From: Oligoflexus sp.
GTDB lineage: Bacteria; Bdellovibrionota_B; Oligoflexia; Oligoflexales; Oligoflexaceae
Assembly: GCA_030151925.1 (NCBI GenBank)
Contig: JASLCY010000237.1
Span: 1 to 10,436, forward strand
Direction: 5' to 3'
Length of the DNA stretch: 10,436 bases
Shown: one piece after another, positions 1 through 6,167 of the stretch
How positions within the stretch are numbered: position 1 is the first letter of the stretch
How the letters are laid out: each line of letters starts with the position of its first letter
Notes under the pieces: model-generated
What the model was told of the DNA's origin: nothing
Seen by the model: the letters and a program-made list of their open reading frames with translations, nothing else
Databases searched by the model: none
Position numbers and translations under genes: made by a program

Positions 1-215
1 ATCTGCAACTCTCCGGGCATACGCATGCCGGACAGTTTATTCCTTGGACCTGGGTCACAAAAATGGTGCACGACCCGCATTATGCAGGTCTCTCAAAACA
101 GGACAGGATGTGGGTCTACGTCAGCGCGGGTACCGGCAGTTGGGGCCCTCCCTTCCGCTTGGGCACCTCTCTCGAATTGACGCTGCTGATTCTTAAGCGA
201 AAAAGCAGCGTTTAA
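1..215 (+). CDS. Calcineurin-like metallophosphoesterase, 3' end (5' truncated)
   Basis: An open frame enters from the left edge (first full codon at base 3) and stops with TAA at 213-215, giving the last 70 residues of a protein. The fragment starts with the motif SGHTHAGQF, the C-terminal metal-binding H-x-H signature of the YkuE/YaeI-type branch of calcineurin-like phosphoesterases. It continues with VYVSAGTGSWGPPFRLGT, the usual family ending in which the chain returns to a final beta strand (ELTLLIL). Family members hydrolyse phosphoester bonds with a two-metal centre; several are membrane-anchored and act on UDP-sugar lipids or phosphatidate-type substrates, but the substrate cannot be told from this end. 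The N-terminal metal ligands and any membrane anchor lie outside the window. Family assignment is firm, substrate unknown. Confidence 0.88.
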   Translation, partial: LQLSGHTHAGQFIPWTWVTKMVHDPHYAGLSKQDRMWVYVSAGTGSWGPPFRLGTSLELTLLILKRKSSV

Positions 216-219
216 CAGC

Positions 220-240
220 ACGAGCGGCCCCATCGCTCGT
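220..240 (+). terminator. Short hairpin after the phosphoesterase gene
   Basis: ACGAGCG (220-226) and CGCTCGT (234-240) form a perfect 7-bp stem with a 7-base loop, four bases after the phosphoesterase stop codon. There is no T-run behind it, so it is not a canonical intrinsic terminator. It may be a transcript 3' end stabiliser or a factor-dependent terminator. Confidence 0.3.
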
Positions 241-310
241 GAACCAGGTCTGGCCTTGGATTTGCATAGATTACTCCGCAACCCATGGTGGTTCACGGAG
301 GTTCCACACA

Positions 311-574
311 ATGAGAAAGTCAGCGATCCCTTTGACCTGTTCCTCCATCCTGGCCTTCAAGGCGCAAAACCTGATTTTGCGCCGTCGCAGCGAAAAAGTA
401 ACGACCGAACCGGCGAAATCCAGCGCGCAGGAAGAAGTCCTCGCGAACGACAACCGACTCATCCAAGCTCCCTCCGTGACGTTTTTCGAACCCGAAGACT
501 TACGGAAATGTCTGGAAAAAATTATCCCGCAAAGGATTCCTTGCGTCGTCTTGCTAAATGAAACGCCGGCCTAG
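311..574 (+). CDS. Small hypothetical protein, 87 aa
   Basis: I do not recognise this protein. The ATG at 311 is chosen because GGAGGT lies at 297-302, eight bases upstream; a longer frame beginning with GTG at 239 has no such signal and would cross the hairpin after the previous gene. The product has a basic N-terminal third (KAQNLILRRRSEK), a polar middle, and a C-terminal part (about residues 50-87) with the pattern VTFFEPEDLRKCLEKI then PCVVLLNE. This suggests a small alpha/beta fold with one amphipathic helix. Codons prefer G or C in the third position like the neighbouring genes, which supports real coding. There is no convincing signal peptide. It sits between the phosphoesterase gene and the lipoprotein gene on the same strand. 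A competing frame at 256-561 has no ribosome binding site. Confidence 0.5.
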   Translation: MRKSAIPLTCSSILAFKAQNLILRRRSEKVTTEPAKSSAQEEVLANDNRLIQAPSVTFFEPEDLRKCLEKIIPQRIPCVVLLNETPA

Positions 575-642
575 AAAATCCTCATGTTTTACGGTTATTC
601 GACCGATAAGCCCTTCGAACTCAGTGTCTCGGGGTGCATTTT

Positions 643-1533
643 ATGGTTGGATATCCGAAGGTTACTATCCTTGTCTGCCTGACTGTTCTGGGCGCGTGCA
701 CCCGTCCCCCCTCCCCCGTTTATCCGGTGAAAGTCGATAGTTCCTCGGGCGAAGGCGCGACCTCAAGCGGCGACGACAGCGCAGCGACCGATACGAGCGA
801 TGCTTCCAATTCAAGCGCGCAGGCCGACAGCACCACGTCCTCCAACATGAATTCCTCGGCTTCGACGACGACCAACAACTCAACCAACACCAACACGGGT
901 TCGACGTCCACGAACGGTACCGGCACGACCAACACGATGAATGGCGGCACGACCGACATGACCAACACCGGGACGATGACGAATACCGGCAACACGACGA
1001 CCACGACCAACACCGCAATGCTCAAGGAATGCGACAACAAGCTTTCCGTCGGCCGCATCTATCAATGGATCGCCACCACGGAAGGCCAGATGGTCCCTTC
1101 TTCGGGCTCCATCGTCGTCAAAGACGGCGATAAGAACGCCGCGAAAGTGAAATGGATCGGCAACGACTGGCACGTGGTCCCCGCTTGGCTCAAGAACGTA
1201 TTCGAAGCCGACGTCGATCTTTCGAAGTCGAAGAGCTTTACGATCACCTACAGCTCCACGAGCGATATGTGGGTGCAGATGCGCCCTTCGTTTGCCTGGG
1301 ACGGGGGTGCGAAATACGTGGCCAAGATCCCTTCCTCGGGCGGTCAGGTGAAGACCCTCGAAGTGCCTTTCGATGCCACCAACTGGACGACGCTGCCTCA
1401 GCTCGGGAGCCCGAGCTATCCCTATTCGATGGCCATCACCGCGGTGCGCGGCCTCGTCTTCGTGGGCAACACGCCGAACGACATCTCGATCACGGGCTTC
1501 GTGATCGACGGCTACGAACCGCCCTGCAATTAA
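643..1533 (+). CDS. Lipoprotein with Ser/Thr/Asn-rich linker and CBM-like C-terminal domain
   Basis: The product is 296 aa from ATG 643. An in-frame GTG at 634 exists, but it lies inside the GGGGTG element (631-636) that serves as ribosome binding site, so ATG is preferred. The N-terminus is a lipoprotein signal: a hydrophobic run ending in the lipobox LGAC, so Cys19 would be lipidated after signal peptidase II cleavage. Residues about 32-126 are a low-complexity linker of Ser, Thr, Asn, Gly and Asp, with almost no hydrophobic residues. The folded C-terminal part (about 127-296) has a beta-sandwich pattern resembling the CBM11/CIA30/galactose-binding-like group: FTITYSSTSDMWVQ, then a GGAKYVAKIP strand, then LVFVGNTP and ITGFVIDGY. 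Cys130 and Cys295 could bridge the domain ends. Likely a surface-displayed, polysaccharide- or glycan-binding protein; ligand unknown. It converges on the next gene with a 4-base overlap and no terminator between them. Confidence 0.8.
   Translation: MVGYPKVTILVCLTVLGACTRPPSPVYPVKVDSSSGEGATSSGDDSAATDTSDASNSSAQADSTTSSNMNSSASTTTNNSTNTNTGSTSTNGTGTTNTMNGGTTDMTNTGTMTNTGNTTTTTNTAMLKECDNKLSVGRIYQWIATTEGQMVPSSGSIVVKDGDKNAAKVKWIGNDWHVVPAWLKNVFEADVDLSKSKSFTITYSSTSDMWVQMRPSFAWDGGAKYVAKIPSSGGQVKTLEVPFDATNWTTLPQLGSPSYPYSMAITAVRGLVFVGNTPNDISITGFVIDGYEPPCN
736..1020 (+). repeat. Low-complexity coding tract (Ser/Thr/Asn linker)
   Basis: This stretch within the lipoprotein gene is built from degenerate ACC-AAC-ACG type codon repeats, especially from about 870 to 1015, where units such as ACCAACACC recur. 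It encodes a disordered spacer that would hold the C-terminal domain away from the membrane. Such tracts are prone to length change by slippage or unequal recombination. Confidence 0.7.
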
Positions 1534-1877
1534 GCTAGGATCGCCAGATTGAGCGGCTGCCTATCGCCGAGCCACAGAGCGTGGTGCGTGTGATCCAGCA
1601 GCTCGTTGCCCGTCACGGGATGGATGAGCACCGCATGCGGGCCGTGATTGAGGATGAGGAAATCCAGCACTTCCAAGAACTCGCCTTTGGGAATATCGAT
1701 CCCGAACATCGGTGGGACGTGAGGACCGCGCGAGCCGTAAGCGATGGCGTTGCGAACGATCCTATCGCCGAAGATTTCACCTAGGGTATGATGGAGCTTT
1801 TCCGCCGACGCCTTCGTCGAGTCCTGGAAATAGATGTGCGCGTGGTATTCGGCAATGGAGCGATCGCTGAGCTTCAT
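1530..1877 (-). CDS. DOPA 4,5-dioxygenase family protein
   Basis: The product is 115 aa, the usual length for the bacterial DOPA 4,5-dioxygenase (DODA-like, PF08883) family. Diagnostic segments are YHAHIYF near the start (His12, His14), PHVPPMFGIDIP (about 52-63), the strand-plus-turn HAVLIHPVTG (81-90) and the end motif DHTHHALWLG (95-104). The His residues of the first, third and last segments are the expected metal and substrate ligands. Family members cleave the ring of catechols such as DOPA with non-haem iron; many bacterial homologues have unknown natural substrates. The ATG at 1877 is preceded on the minus strand by AAAGGGGA (about 1882-1889), a good ribosome binding site. It appears to be a single-gene unit, transcribed divergently from the gene at 2245 and convergent with the lipoprotein gene. 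Confidence 0.85.
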   Translation of the reverse strand: MKLSDRSIAEYHAHIYFQDSTKASAEKLHHTLGEIFGDRIVRNAIAYGSRGPHVPPMFGIDIPKGEFLEVLDFLILNHGPHAVLIHPVTGNELLDHTHHALWLGDRQPLNLAILA

Positions 1878-1962
1878 GACTGTCCCCTTTGAGAGTCCAG
1901 GGATCTTAGATTCGGGCCTTCCGAAGGGAAAGGGAATTCGCGTGGGGCGTAACAGGCATCAG

Positions 1963-2001
1963 GGAGGAGTTAACCCCTCCGCTCCCGCGGCGGAGGGTTA
2001 A
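1963..2001. repeat. Two overlapping, mutually exclusive inverted repeats
   Basis: Bases 1963-1980 form an 18-base near-palindrome centred on GTTAAC with one mismatched pair. Bases 1970-1982 also pair with GCGGAGGGTTAA at 1990-2001, giving a 12-bp stem with one bulged C and a 7-base loop. Because 1970-1980 is shared, only one structure can form at a time. No T-run follows on either strand, so this is more likely a regulator-binding site or leader structure than a terminator. Confidence 0.5.
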
Positions 2002-2110
2002 GGAAGTCGTGTCGGAGTCAGGGCTATCGGGGTTCCCTTGCTGGAAAATGTCCTTGAATTGAAAGACATTTTTGAAGGAGGTGGGCCGGCTGAGGCAACA
2101 AAACTACTAT

Positions 2111-2128
2111 ACCATAATTTTGTATGGT
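2111..2128. promoter_or_regulatory. Inverted repeat, candidate operator
   Basis: ACCATA (2111-2116) and TATGGT (2123-2128) are perfect 6-base arms around an AT-rich 6-base spacer, in the AT-rich segment upstream of the lipoprotein gene at 2245. Size and position suit binding by a dimeric repressor or activator. No second copy was seen in the window. Confidence 0.3.
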
Positions 2129-2244
2129 TAGAAGAAAAATTGTCATTCTTTTTAGCGCGCCATAAAGGCGTCGTATTTACTCGGTTCACCTATCTTTGGC
2201 ACAATAGAAAGAACCTCACAAAGACGACCAAGGAGCCGCCTCTT

Positions 2245-3486
2245 ATGTCACGACCTCGCATCGGCCTTTCGCTCGCGATGGCAGCGGCTGTCCTCCCCTT
2301 CGCTTCCAGCTGCAAAACCCGTTCGGGCACGAGCGAGCTGCACGACTTCTGGCTTAACCTCCTCGATACCAAATACCAGGCCGTCCAGGAGGTCAGCGAT
2401 AAAAACGAATACATCACGCGCTGGTCGCAGCTGCCGCTGGGCGGCGCCGTGATGCCGACTCCGTGGTCCGGTTACAAGGTCTTCGCGGAAGGCGTGGATC
2501 CCGGGCTGAATGAGAGCTGGGCGGCCGCGGCCTTGCTTTACGCCGAGCCGCGCGCGGTGAAGACGAAAAACGCGGCGGGTCAGACTATGGAAGTCCCCGC
2601 GAGCGCGATAAGGTCGCAGCTCGTCGATTTCGTGCGCAAGCATTCGACGGCCGATGAAGGCGTCGAAACCCGTTCGCTCGGCGGCCTATGCCGGACGGAG
2701 AGCGACTCGTTCCGTCGCGGGATCGAGACTCGGACGTTGACGGCCAGCAGCGCCGAAGACCTGAAGCACGATAGTTGTTACGCCGTGGACGCCGCCGCGT
2801 TCCATCTGGCTCTGGCCAACTTCGTGGGGCTTCGCCAGGAAGGCTTCATCATCGACCCCAAGGTGGACCTCAGCTTCGATCATAAACCCGTGATCTCCTA
2901 TAAGTCCGAAGTGCTGGTGCAGAGCGAGAATCCCGAAGGCGGCAGCCTCCTCCAGATCCAGACGACCGTGATCACGGAGCTCGCGCCCTATACCTACCGT
3001 TACGCGATCGAGGTCGATGCCGCGGGCGATATCGTGAGCGGCACCTGGTCGGGCGCGGATAAACCCCAGCTCGCCTGGATGCAGAACCGTCCGAAGTTCA
3101 CGCCGAACGACGCCGAGCTCGAGAAGCTCTACACGGCGAGCGTGAGCCTTCCGCAGCGCATGGCGATGCACGACTTCAGCCCTATCGCGGTCGAGGCGCC
3201 CCGTTTCGTGGTGCACGACGACGATCCCCTCGTCATCAACACTAAATATCGGCTGGAGCTGAAAGGCGAGGTCCCCAAAGGCGCCGACGGCCTCAAGACC
3301 TTCCTGATGTCGTCCTTCCGCGGACTCGGCCCGATCTCGATTTACCGCAACACCTTCGCGGACGAAGACGCTTTCGTGACCGTTCAGGTGCAATGCCACC
3401 AGAAGACGAGTTTTGCGGCTCTCAAGGAGGCCGTGAGAACCCACAGCAACGGCCGGGCCGAGATCTCGCAGATCCTCAGGCCCTGA
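2245..3486 (+). CDS. Lipoprotein resembling the transglutaminase elicitor family, catalytic Cys apparently lost
   Basis: The product is 413 aa from ATG 2245, chosen because AAGGAG lies at 2230-2235 and the next residues form a lipoprotein signal ending FASSC (Cys23; Ala at -3 makes the lipobox imperfect). Landmarks recall the TGase_elicitor family (PF16683), originally from Phytophthora and also found in bacteria: PTPWSGY (71-77), GLNESWAAAALLYAEP (87-102), AAFHLALANFVGL (184-196), and YRYAIEVDAAGDIVSGTW (251-268) followed by a Trp (W278). In the family the second landmark normally reads like G-x-C-H-G-W-A-x-A. Here Asn89-Glu90 stand where Cys-His are expected, while His187 and the WAAA helix are kept. 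The late Asn (usual WNQPV) also looks replaced, by FDHKPV at 211-216. Residues 285-413 add a further beta-rich region. Likely an envelope-anchored pseudo-transglutaminase or binding protein. This assignment is from memory of the family pattern. Confidence 0.6.
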   Translation: MSRPRIGLSLAMAAAVLPFASSCKTRSGTSELHDFWLNLLDTKYQAVQEVSDKNEYITRWSQLPLGGAVMPTPWSGYKVFAEGVDPGLNESWAAAALLYAEPRAVKTKNAAGQTMEVPASAIRSQLVDFVRKHSTADEGVETRSLGGLCRTESDSFRRGIETRTLTASSAEDLKHDSCYAVDAAAFHLALANFVGLRQEGFIIDPKVDLSFDHKPVISYKSEVLVQSENPEGGSLLQIQTTVITELAPYTYRYAIEVDAAGDIVSGTWSGADKPQLAWMQNRPKFTPNDAELEKLYTASVSLPQRMAMHDFSPIAVEAPRFVVHDDDPLVINTKYRLELKGEVPKGADGLKTFLMSSFRGLGPISIYRNTFADEDAFVTVQVQCHQKTSFAALKEAVRTHSNGRAEISQILRP

Positions 3487-3493
3487 TTCGCGC

Positions 3494-3531
3494 GAGGGTC
3501 TCGCCGGCCCTCCGGTTTCAACAGAATTTTT
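3494..3531 (+). terminator. Weak intrinsic terminator candidate
   Basis: GAGGGTC (3494-3500) pairs with GGCCCTC (3506-3512), with one T-G wobble and a 5-base loop, just after the lipoprotein stop codon. A run of five T comes at 3527-3531, about 14 bases past the stem, farther than in a classic terminator, so the call is tentative. Confidence 0.25.
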
Positions 3532-3550
3532 CCTGGCCATTTTTGCCAGG
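3532..3550. promoter_or_regulatory. Inverted repeat ahead of the RNA methyltransferase gene
   Basis: CCTGGC (3532-3537) and GCCAGG (3545-3550) are perfect arms with a 7-base loop. They lie 21-39 bases upstream of the start codon, where a -35 element would be if TATATC (3557-3562) is the -10 box. T-runs precede the stem rather than follow it on the plus strand, so an operator is more likely than a terminator. Confidence 0.3.
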
Positions 3551-3570
3551 GCGCGTTATATCTCCCGGCT

Positions 3571-4905
3571 ATGAAAGCGAAATGCCTGTACTTTGGAAAA
3601 TGTTCTGGCTGTACTCTCCAGCAATTTCCATATGTTAAACAACTCAATGACAAGACGAAGCGCGTACGAAGCGAGCTCGGCGGCCTATTGCCGCGCGAGG
3701 CCAAAGCTGAAAACGCGATCGCCCCGCTCGTCCCGAGCCCCGCTGAGCAAGGCTACCGCACATCCGGTAAACTCTGCCTGCACGAAGACGAGCTGGGCCG
3801 CCGCTCGATCGGCCTCTACGAACGCGGCAGCAAAAAAGTGGTCGCGATCCCCCAATGCACCGTGCACCATCCCGAGATCAATAAACTCGTAGAAAAGCTG
3901 TTCGGCTTCGGCAAGGCCCTGCCCGCGAAGCTCTATCAGCACACCAAGAAGCAATTCCAGGCGGAACGCCTCAAGTTCGTCACGGTGCGTTACAGCCCGG
4001 AGACGAGGGAGTTCGGCGTCATCGTCTCGCATACCGGCGTCGCCCGTGAGGCGCTCGTCGCCTGGGCGGAAGCGCAGCGAATCGCGGGCGTGAGCTTTTA
4101 CGAATCGCTGCTGAAGCCGGACGACGAGGATCTCGTCCTCTCCCGCGACGTCTCGCACCTGGCCGGTCCCAAGACCTTCCGTTTCCGGATCGCGGACCTC
4201 GACTTCCAGATCGACCCCGTAGCTTTTTTCCAGGCGAACGCCAGCCTCGCCCCGGACTTCATCAAAACGATCGCGGCTCCGCACGCGGGCGGGGTCCTGG
4301 TCGACCTCTACGGCGGTTTCGGCACTTACAGCCTGCAAACGGTGGAGCGTTTTCAAAAGGTCTTCGGCGTGGAGGCGAACCCGCATTCCATCGAATCGGC
4401 GATCGAGCACTCCAAGCGCCGCGGCCTGAAGAACGTGCTGTTTACGGTGAGCAGCGTGGAAGACTACGTGAAGGGCATGAATAAGGGCGATAAGGACAAG
4501 CCGCGCGCCGAGGAGGTCACCGATATCATCGTGAACCCGCCGCGCACCGGGCTCTCACCGCAGGTCGTCCGCGGGCTGCTGGCGCCCGGGCTGAACAAGC
4601 TCGAACGCCTGACCTATGTGTCCTGCGACCTGCAGACGCTGAAACGGGATCTGCGGGAGCTGGTGAGGAACGGCGTTTATCGGATCGAGGCGGTCCTGCC
4701 TTTCGATATGTTCCCGCAGACCGACCACATCGAGACCGTCGTTCGTTTGAAGAGGACGCATCAGGCGGATTTATCGATGACCCAGCGCTCGCCCCGCACG
4801 CCCATGACGCCGGTGCGATCCGGTGAATCGAGAGGGCCGAAACCCTTCACGGCCAGAAGCCAATCGCAGCGGAATTCGCGACAGACCAAGGGCCGCACCT
4901 CATAG
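3571..4905 (+). CDS. TrmA/RlmC/RlmD-family RNA (uracil-5-)-methyltransferase
   Basis: The product is 444 aa. It makes 5-methyluridine in RNA using S-adenosylmethionine. Visible signatures: Cys5, Cys11, Cys14 (CLYFGKCSGC) and Cys96 for a [4Fe-4S] cluster; FFQAN (219-223); SAM motif VDLYGGFGTYSL (244-255); DIIVNPPRTG (318-327); nucleophile Cys352 in TYVSC; and the general base Glu388 in FPQTDHIE. All catalytic residues are present. The protein starts directly at the Fe-S motif with no TRAM domain, like E. coli RlmC (RumB), so 23S U747 is one possible target, but U1939 or tRNA U54 cannot be excluded. The family core ends near Arg395. The last 49 residues are a Ser/Thr/Arg/Pro-rich tail antisense to the YkgJ-type gene. 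There is no Shine-Dalgarno before ATG 3571; TATATC ends nine bases upstream, so a leaderless mRNA is possible. Confidence 0.9.
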   Translation: MKAKCLYFGKCSGCTLQQFPYVKQLNDKTKRVRSELGGLLPREAKAENAIAPLVPSPAEQGYRTSGKLCLHEDELGRRSIGLYERGSKKVVAIPQCTVHHPEINKLVEKLFGFGKALPAKLYQHTKKQFQAERLKFVTVRYSPETREFGVIVSHTGVAREALVAWAEAQRIAGVSFYESLLKPDDEDLVLSRDVSHLAGPKTFRFRIADLDFQIDPVAFFQANASLAPDFIKTIAAPHAGGVLVDLYGGFGTYSLQTVERFQKVFGVEANPHSIESAIEHSKRRGLKNVLFTVSSVEDYVKGMNKGDKDKPRAEEVTDIIVNPPRTGLSPQVVRGLLAPGLNKLERLTYVSCDLQTLKRDLRELVRNGVYRIEAVLPFDMFPQTDHIETVVRLKRTHQADLSMTQRSPRTPMTPVRSGESRGPKPFTARSQSQRNSRQTKGRTS

Positions 4906-5078
4906 ATCGAGCAGCCGTTCGGTCCCAGGAATCGGCAGGGGGCCTTAGCGGGTTTAGCGACATCCTCCCCCGTGTCGAGCCGAGTCGAATATCCTGGTTT
5001 TGATTCGATTTCCAAATGCGTGCAGCACAGGTTGCACGAGGCGCAACTGCGCTTTCTCTGCTGAGAGGAAGCAGACAC
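4761..5078 (-). CDS. YkgJ-type cysteine-cluster (zinc/iron-chelating) protein
   Basis: The product is 105 aa with the cysteine layout of the YkgJ/CxxCxxCC family (PF03692): CASCNLCC (12-19) and then CRFLGPNGCSIYEVRP (48-63) with Cys66 and Cys71 in VCREFRC. All eight Cys and the IYEVRPLVCR signature are intact. The family is thought to bind zinc or an iron-sulfur cluster; its cellular role is poorly defined, often as a putative Fe-S oxidoreductase or metal-binding accessory protein. The start is GTG at 5078, supported by AAAGGA (about 5084-5090 on the minus strand) and by a plausible promoter further upstream. Its 3' half is antisense to the end of the RNA methyltransferase gene (145 bases shared). 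It is divergent from the methyltransferase gene at 5178. Confidence 0.87.
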   Translation of the reverse strand: MSASSQQRKRSCASCNLCCTHLEIESKPGYSTRLDTGEDVAKPAKAPCRFLGPNGCSIYEVRPLVCREFRCDWLLAVKGFGPLDSPDRTGVMGVRGERWVIDKSA

Positions 5079-5110
5079 GGGTATTCCTTTGTAAGGGGGG
5101 ATATAAGCCT

Positions 5111-5140
5111 ATTTTACCAGATGGAACCTTGCTTTTCCAA
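5111..5140 (-). promoter_or_regulatory. Candidate promoter for the YkgJ-type gene
   Basis: Read on the minus strand, TTGGAA (5140-5135, four of six to TTGACA) is followed after 18 bases by TAAAAT (5116-5111, five of six to TATAAT). This would start transcription about 25-30 bases upstream of the GTG start. Sigma-70 consensus is assumed. Confidence 0.4.
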
Positions 5141-5177
5141 GACCACCCCTGTAAGACAAGCCGATCAGGAGGACCCC

Positions 5178-6167
5178 ATGGCCAAAGCCCTCGATGCCAG
5201 CCTTATCCGCCGCTACTGGACGCCCGAGAGACAAAAGGCGCTGATCGGCAGCAAAAAGCTCCTGCTCCTGCCGTGGGAAGCTCCGGACGTATGCTTCGAG
5301 ATGGGCCTTTTGAATCCCGAGGGCAGCCTCACGCGCACGCAGACCAAGAAGCTGCTGCAGGTGAACCATATGCTCGGCCTGCTCAAGCCGACCCTTACGC
5401 AGCTCAAGAAACAATTCCCCCTGCTCCGCATCGCGGAGGTCGCCGCGGGCAATTCGTATGTCAGCGTTCTGCTCGCCTGGTATTTCACGGCGGTCGATCC
5501 TCATCCCGTCCAGATCATCGGCACGGATTCGAATCCCAAAGTGATCGAACAATCGAAGGCCCGGGCCGAGAAACTCGGATTCGGCGAGAAGCTGCGCTTC
5601 GCGGTGCGCGGCCTGGAAGGCTTCGACTGGCACGCCCTGCTCGCAGAGCTCTATCCGGAAAGCGCCGGGTCCGAGGCGGAGGGCGAAGAGGATAAAAAAC
5701 GTTTGAGGCCGCACTTCCTGGTGGCCCTGCATGCCTGCGATAGCCTGAGCTGCCGCGCGATCGCTCACGGCATCGAACTCCGGTCGGACGCGCTGGCGAT
5801 CGCCCCCTGTTGTCAGGCCGAACTTGCAGCCCAATGGAAGGCGGTGAAAGATCCGGCGGAACCTCTCCGCGCAATTTTCCATAGCCCGCAGCTTCGCCGG
5901 ACCGTAGCGGCGGACTTTACGGATACCGGACGCGTTCTGCTGCTCCGCACTCTCGGTTACGAAGCCGAGGCGATCGAATTCGTCCCCTCGGAGCATACGC
6001 CGAAGAACAGACTCATCCTGGCTCACAGGCAAAAGCAATTTGACGCAAAAAGTTGGCGTGAATGGAAGGACATCAAGGGTCTGAGTGGCGGAGTGGAGAT
6101 TACTCTGGAAAAGCTCTTGAAGGGACGTCTTGAGGCCCTCGGCCCCCAGCTCAATTTTTCTGTTTGA
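5178..6167 (+). CDS. Class I SAM-dependent methyltransferase, Methyltransf_32-like (METTL25/RRNAD1-type domain)
   Basis: The product is 329 aa. ATG 5178 has AGGAGG at 5167-5172, five bases upstream; an in-frame extension back to 5016 would overlap the divergent gene and is rejected. The SAM-binding part contains IAEVAAGNSYVSVLLA (85-100), which replaces the usual glycine-rich loop with the AAGNSY form of this group, and TDSNPKVIEQSKARAEKLG (116-134), whose acidic residue would bind the SAM ribose. LVALHACDSL (181-190) and APCCQAEL (209-216) match the HxCG...PCC pattern of Methyltransf_32 (PF13679), followed by a late TPKNRLILA strand (274-282). The family includes eukaryotic METTL25, RRNAD1 and GSTCD; the substrate of bacterial members is unclear, RNA or protein being likely. 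The region 160-177 (acidic, then KKRLR) is an insert. It is convergent with the small minus-strand gene, overlapping it by 17 bases. Confidence 0.78.
   Translation: MAKALDASLIRRYWTPERQKALIGSKKLLLLPWEAPDVCFEMGLLNPEGSLTRTQTKKLLQVNHMLGLLKPTLTQLKKQFPLLRIAEVAAGNSYVSVLLAWYFTAVDPHPVQIIGTDSNPKVIEQSKARAEKLGFGEKLRFAVRGLEGFDWHALLAELYPESAGSEAEGEEDKKRLRPHFLVALHACDSLSCRAIAHGIELRSDALAIAPCCQAELAAQWKAVKDPAEPLRAIFHSPQLRRTVAADFTDTGRVLLLRTLGYEAEAIEFVPSEHTPKNRLILAHRQKQFDAKSWREWKDIKGLSGGVEITLEKLLKGRLEALGPQLNFSV

Larger units (their letters stand above)
1878..2244. other. Divergent intergenic region
   Basis: These 367 bases separate two divergently transcribed genes. The left part is GC-rich and holds overlapping inverted repeats (1963-2001) and a small hairpin (TTCGG 1911-1915 with CCGAA 1921-1925). 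The right part (about 2099-2165) is AT-rich and holds another inverted repeat (2111-2128) and a weak promoter candidate, TTGTCA at 2140-2145 with TAAAGG at 2163-2168 (17-base spacer). An AAGGAGGTG word at 2075-2083 matches the anti-Shine-Dalgarno sequence but has no start codon at a sensible distance. The frame of the downstream lipoprotein stays open back to a TTG at 2038, but nothing suggests that part is translated. Confidence 0.5.

Noticed and set aside
2075..2131. Strong Shine-Dalgarno-like AAGGAGGTG followed by a 13-codon frame from CTG 2090
   Set aside because: CTG is a rare start, the peptide is very short and unremarkable, and the frame has no link to the next gene.
2038..2244. In-frame 69-codon extension of the lipoprotein gene starting at TTG 2038
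   Set aside because: AAGGAG at 2230-2235 and a lipoprotein signal peptide directly after ATG 2245 fix the start; the upstream stretch is AT-rich and holds regulatory-looking repeats.
5016..5177. 54-codon N-terminal extension of the methyltransferase at 5178
   Set aside because: AGGAGG with correct spacing precedes ATG 5178, and the extension would overlap the start of the divergent YkgJ-type gene and its promoter.
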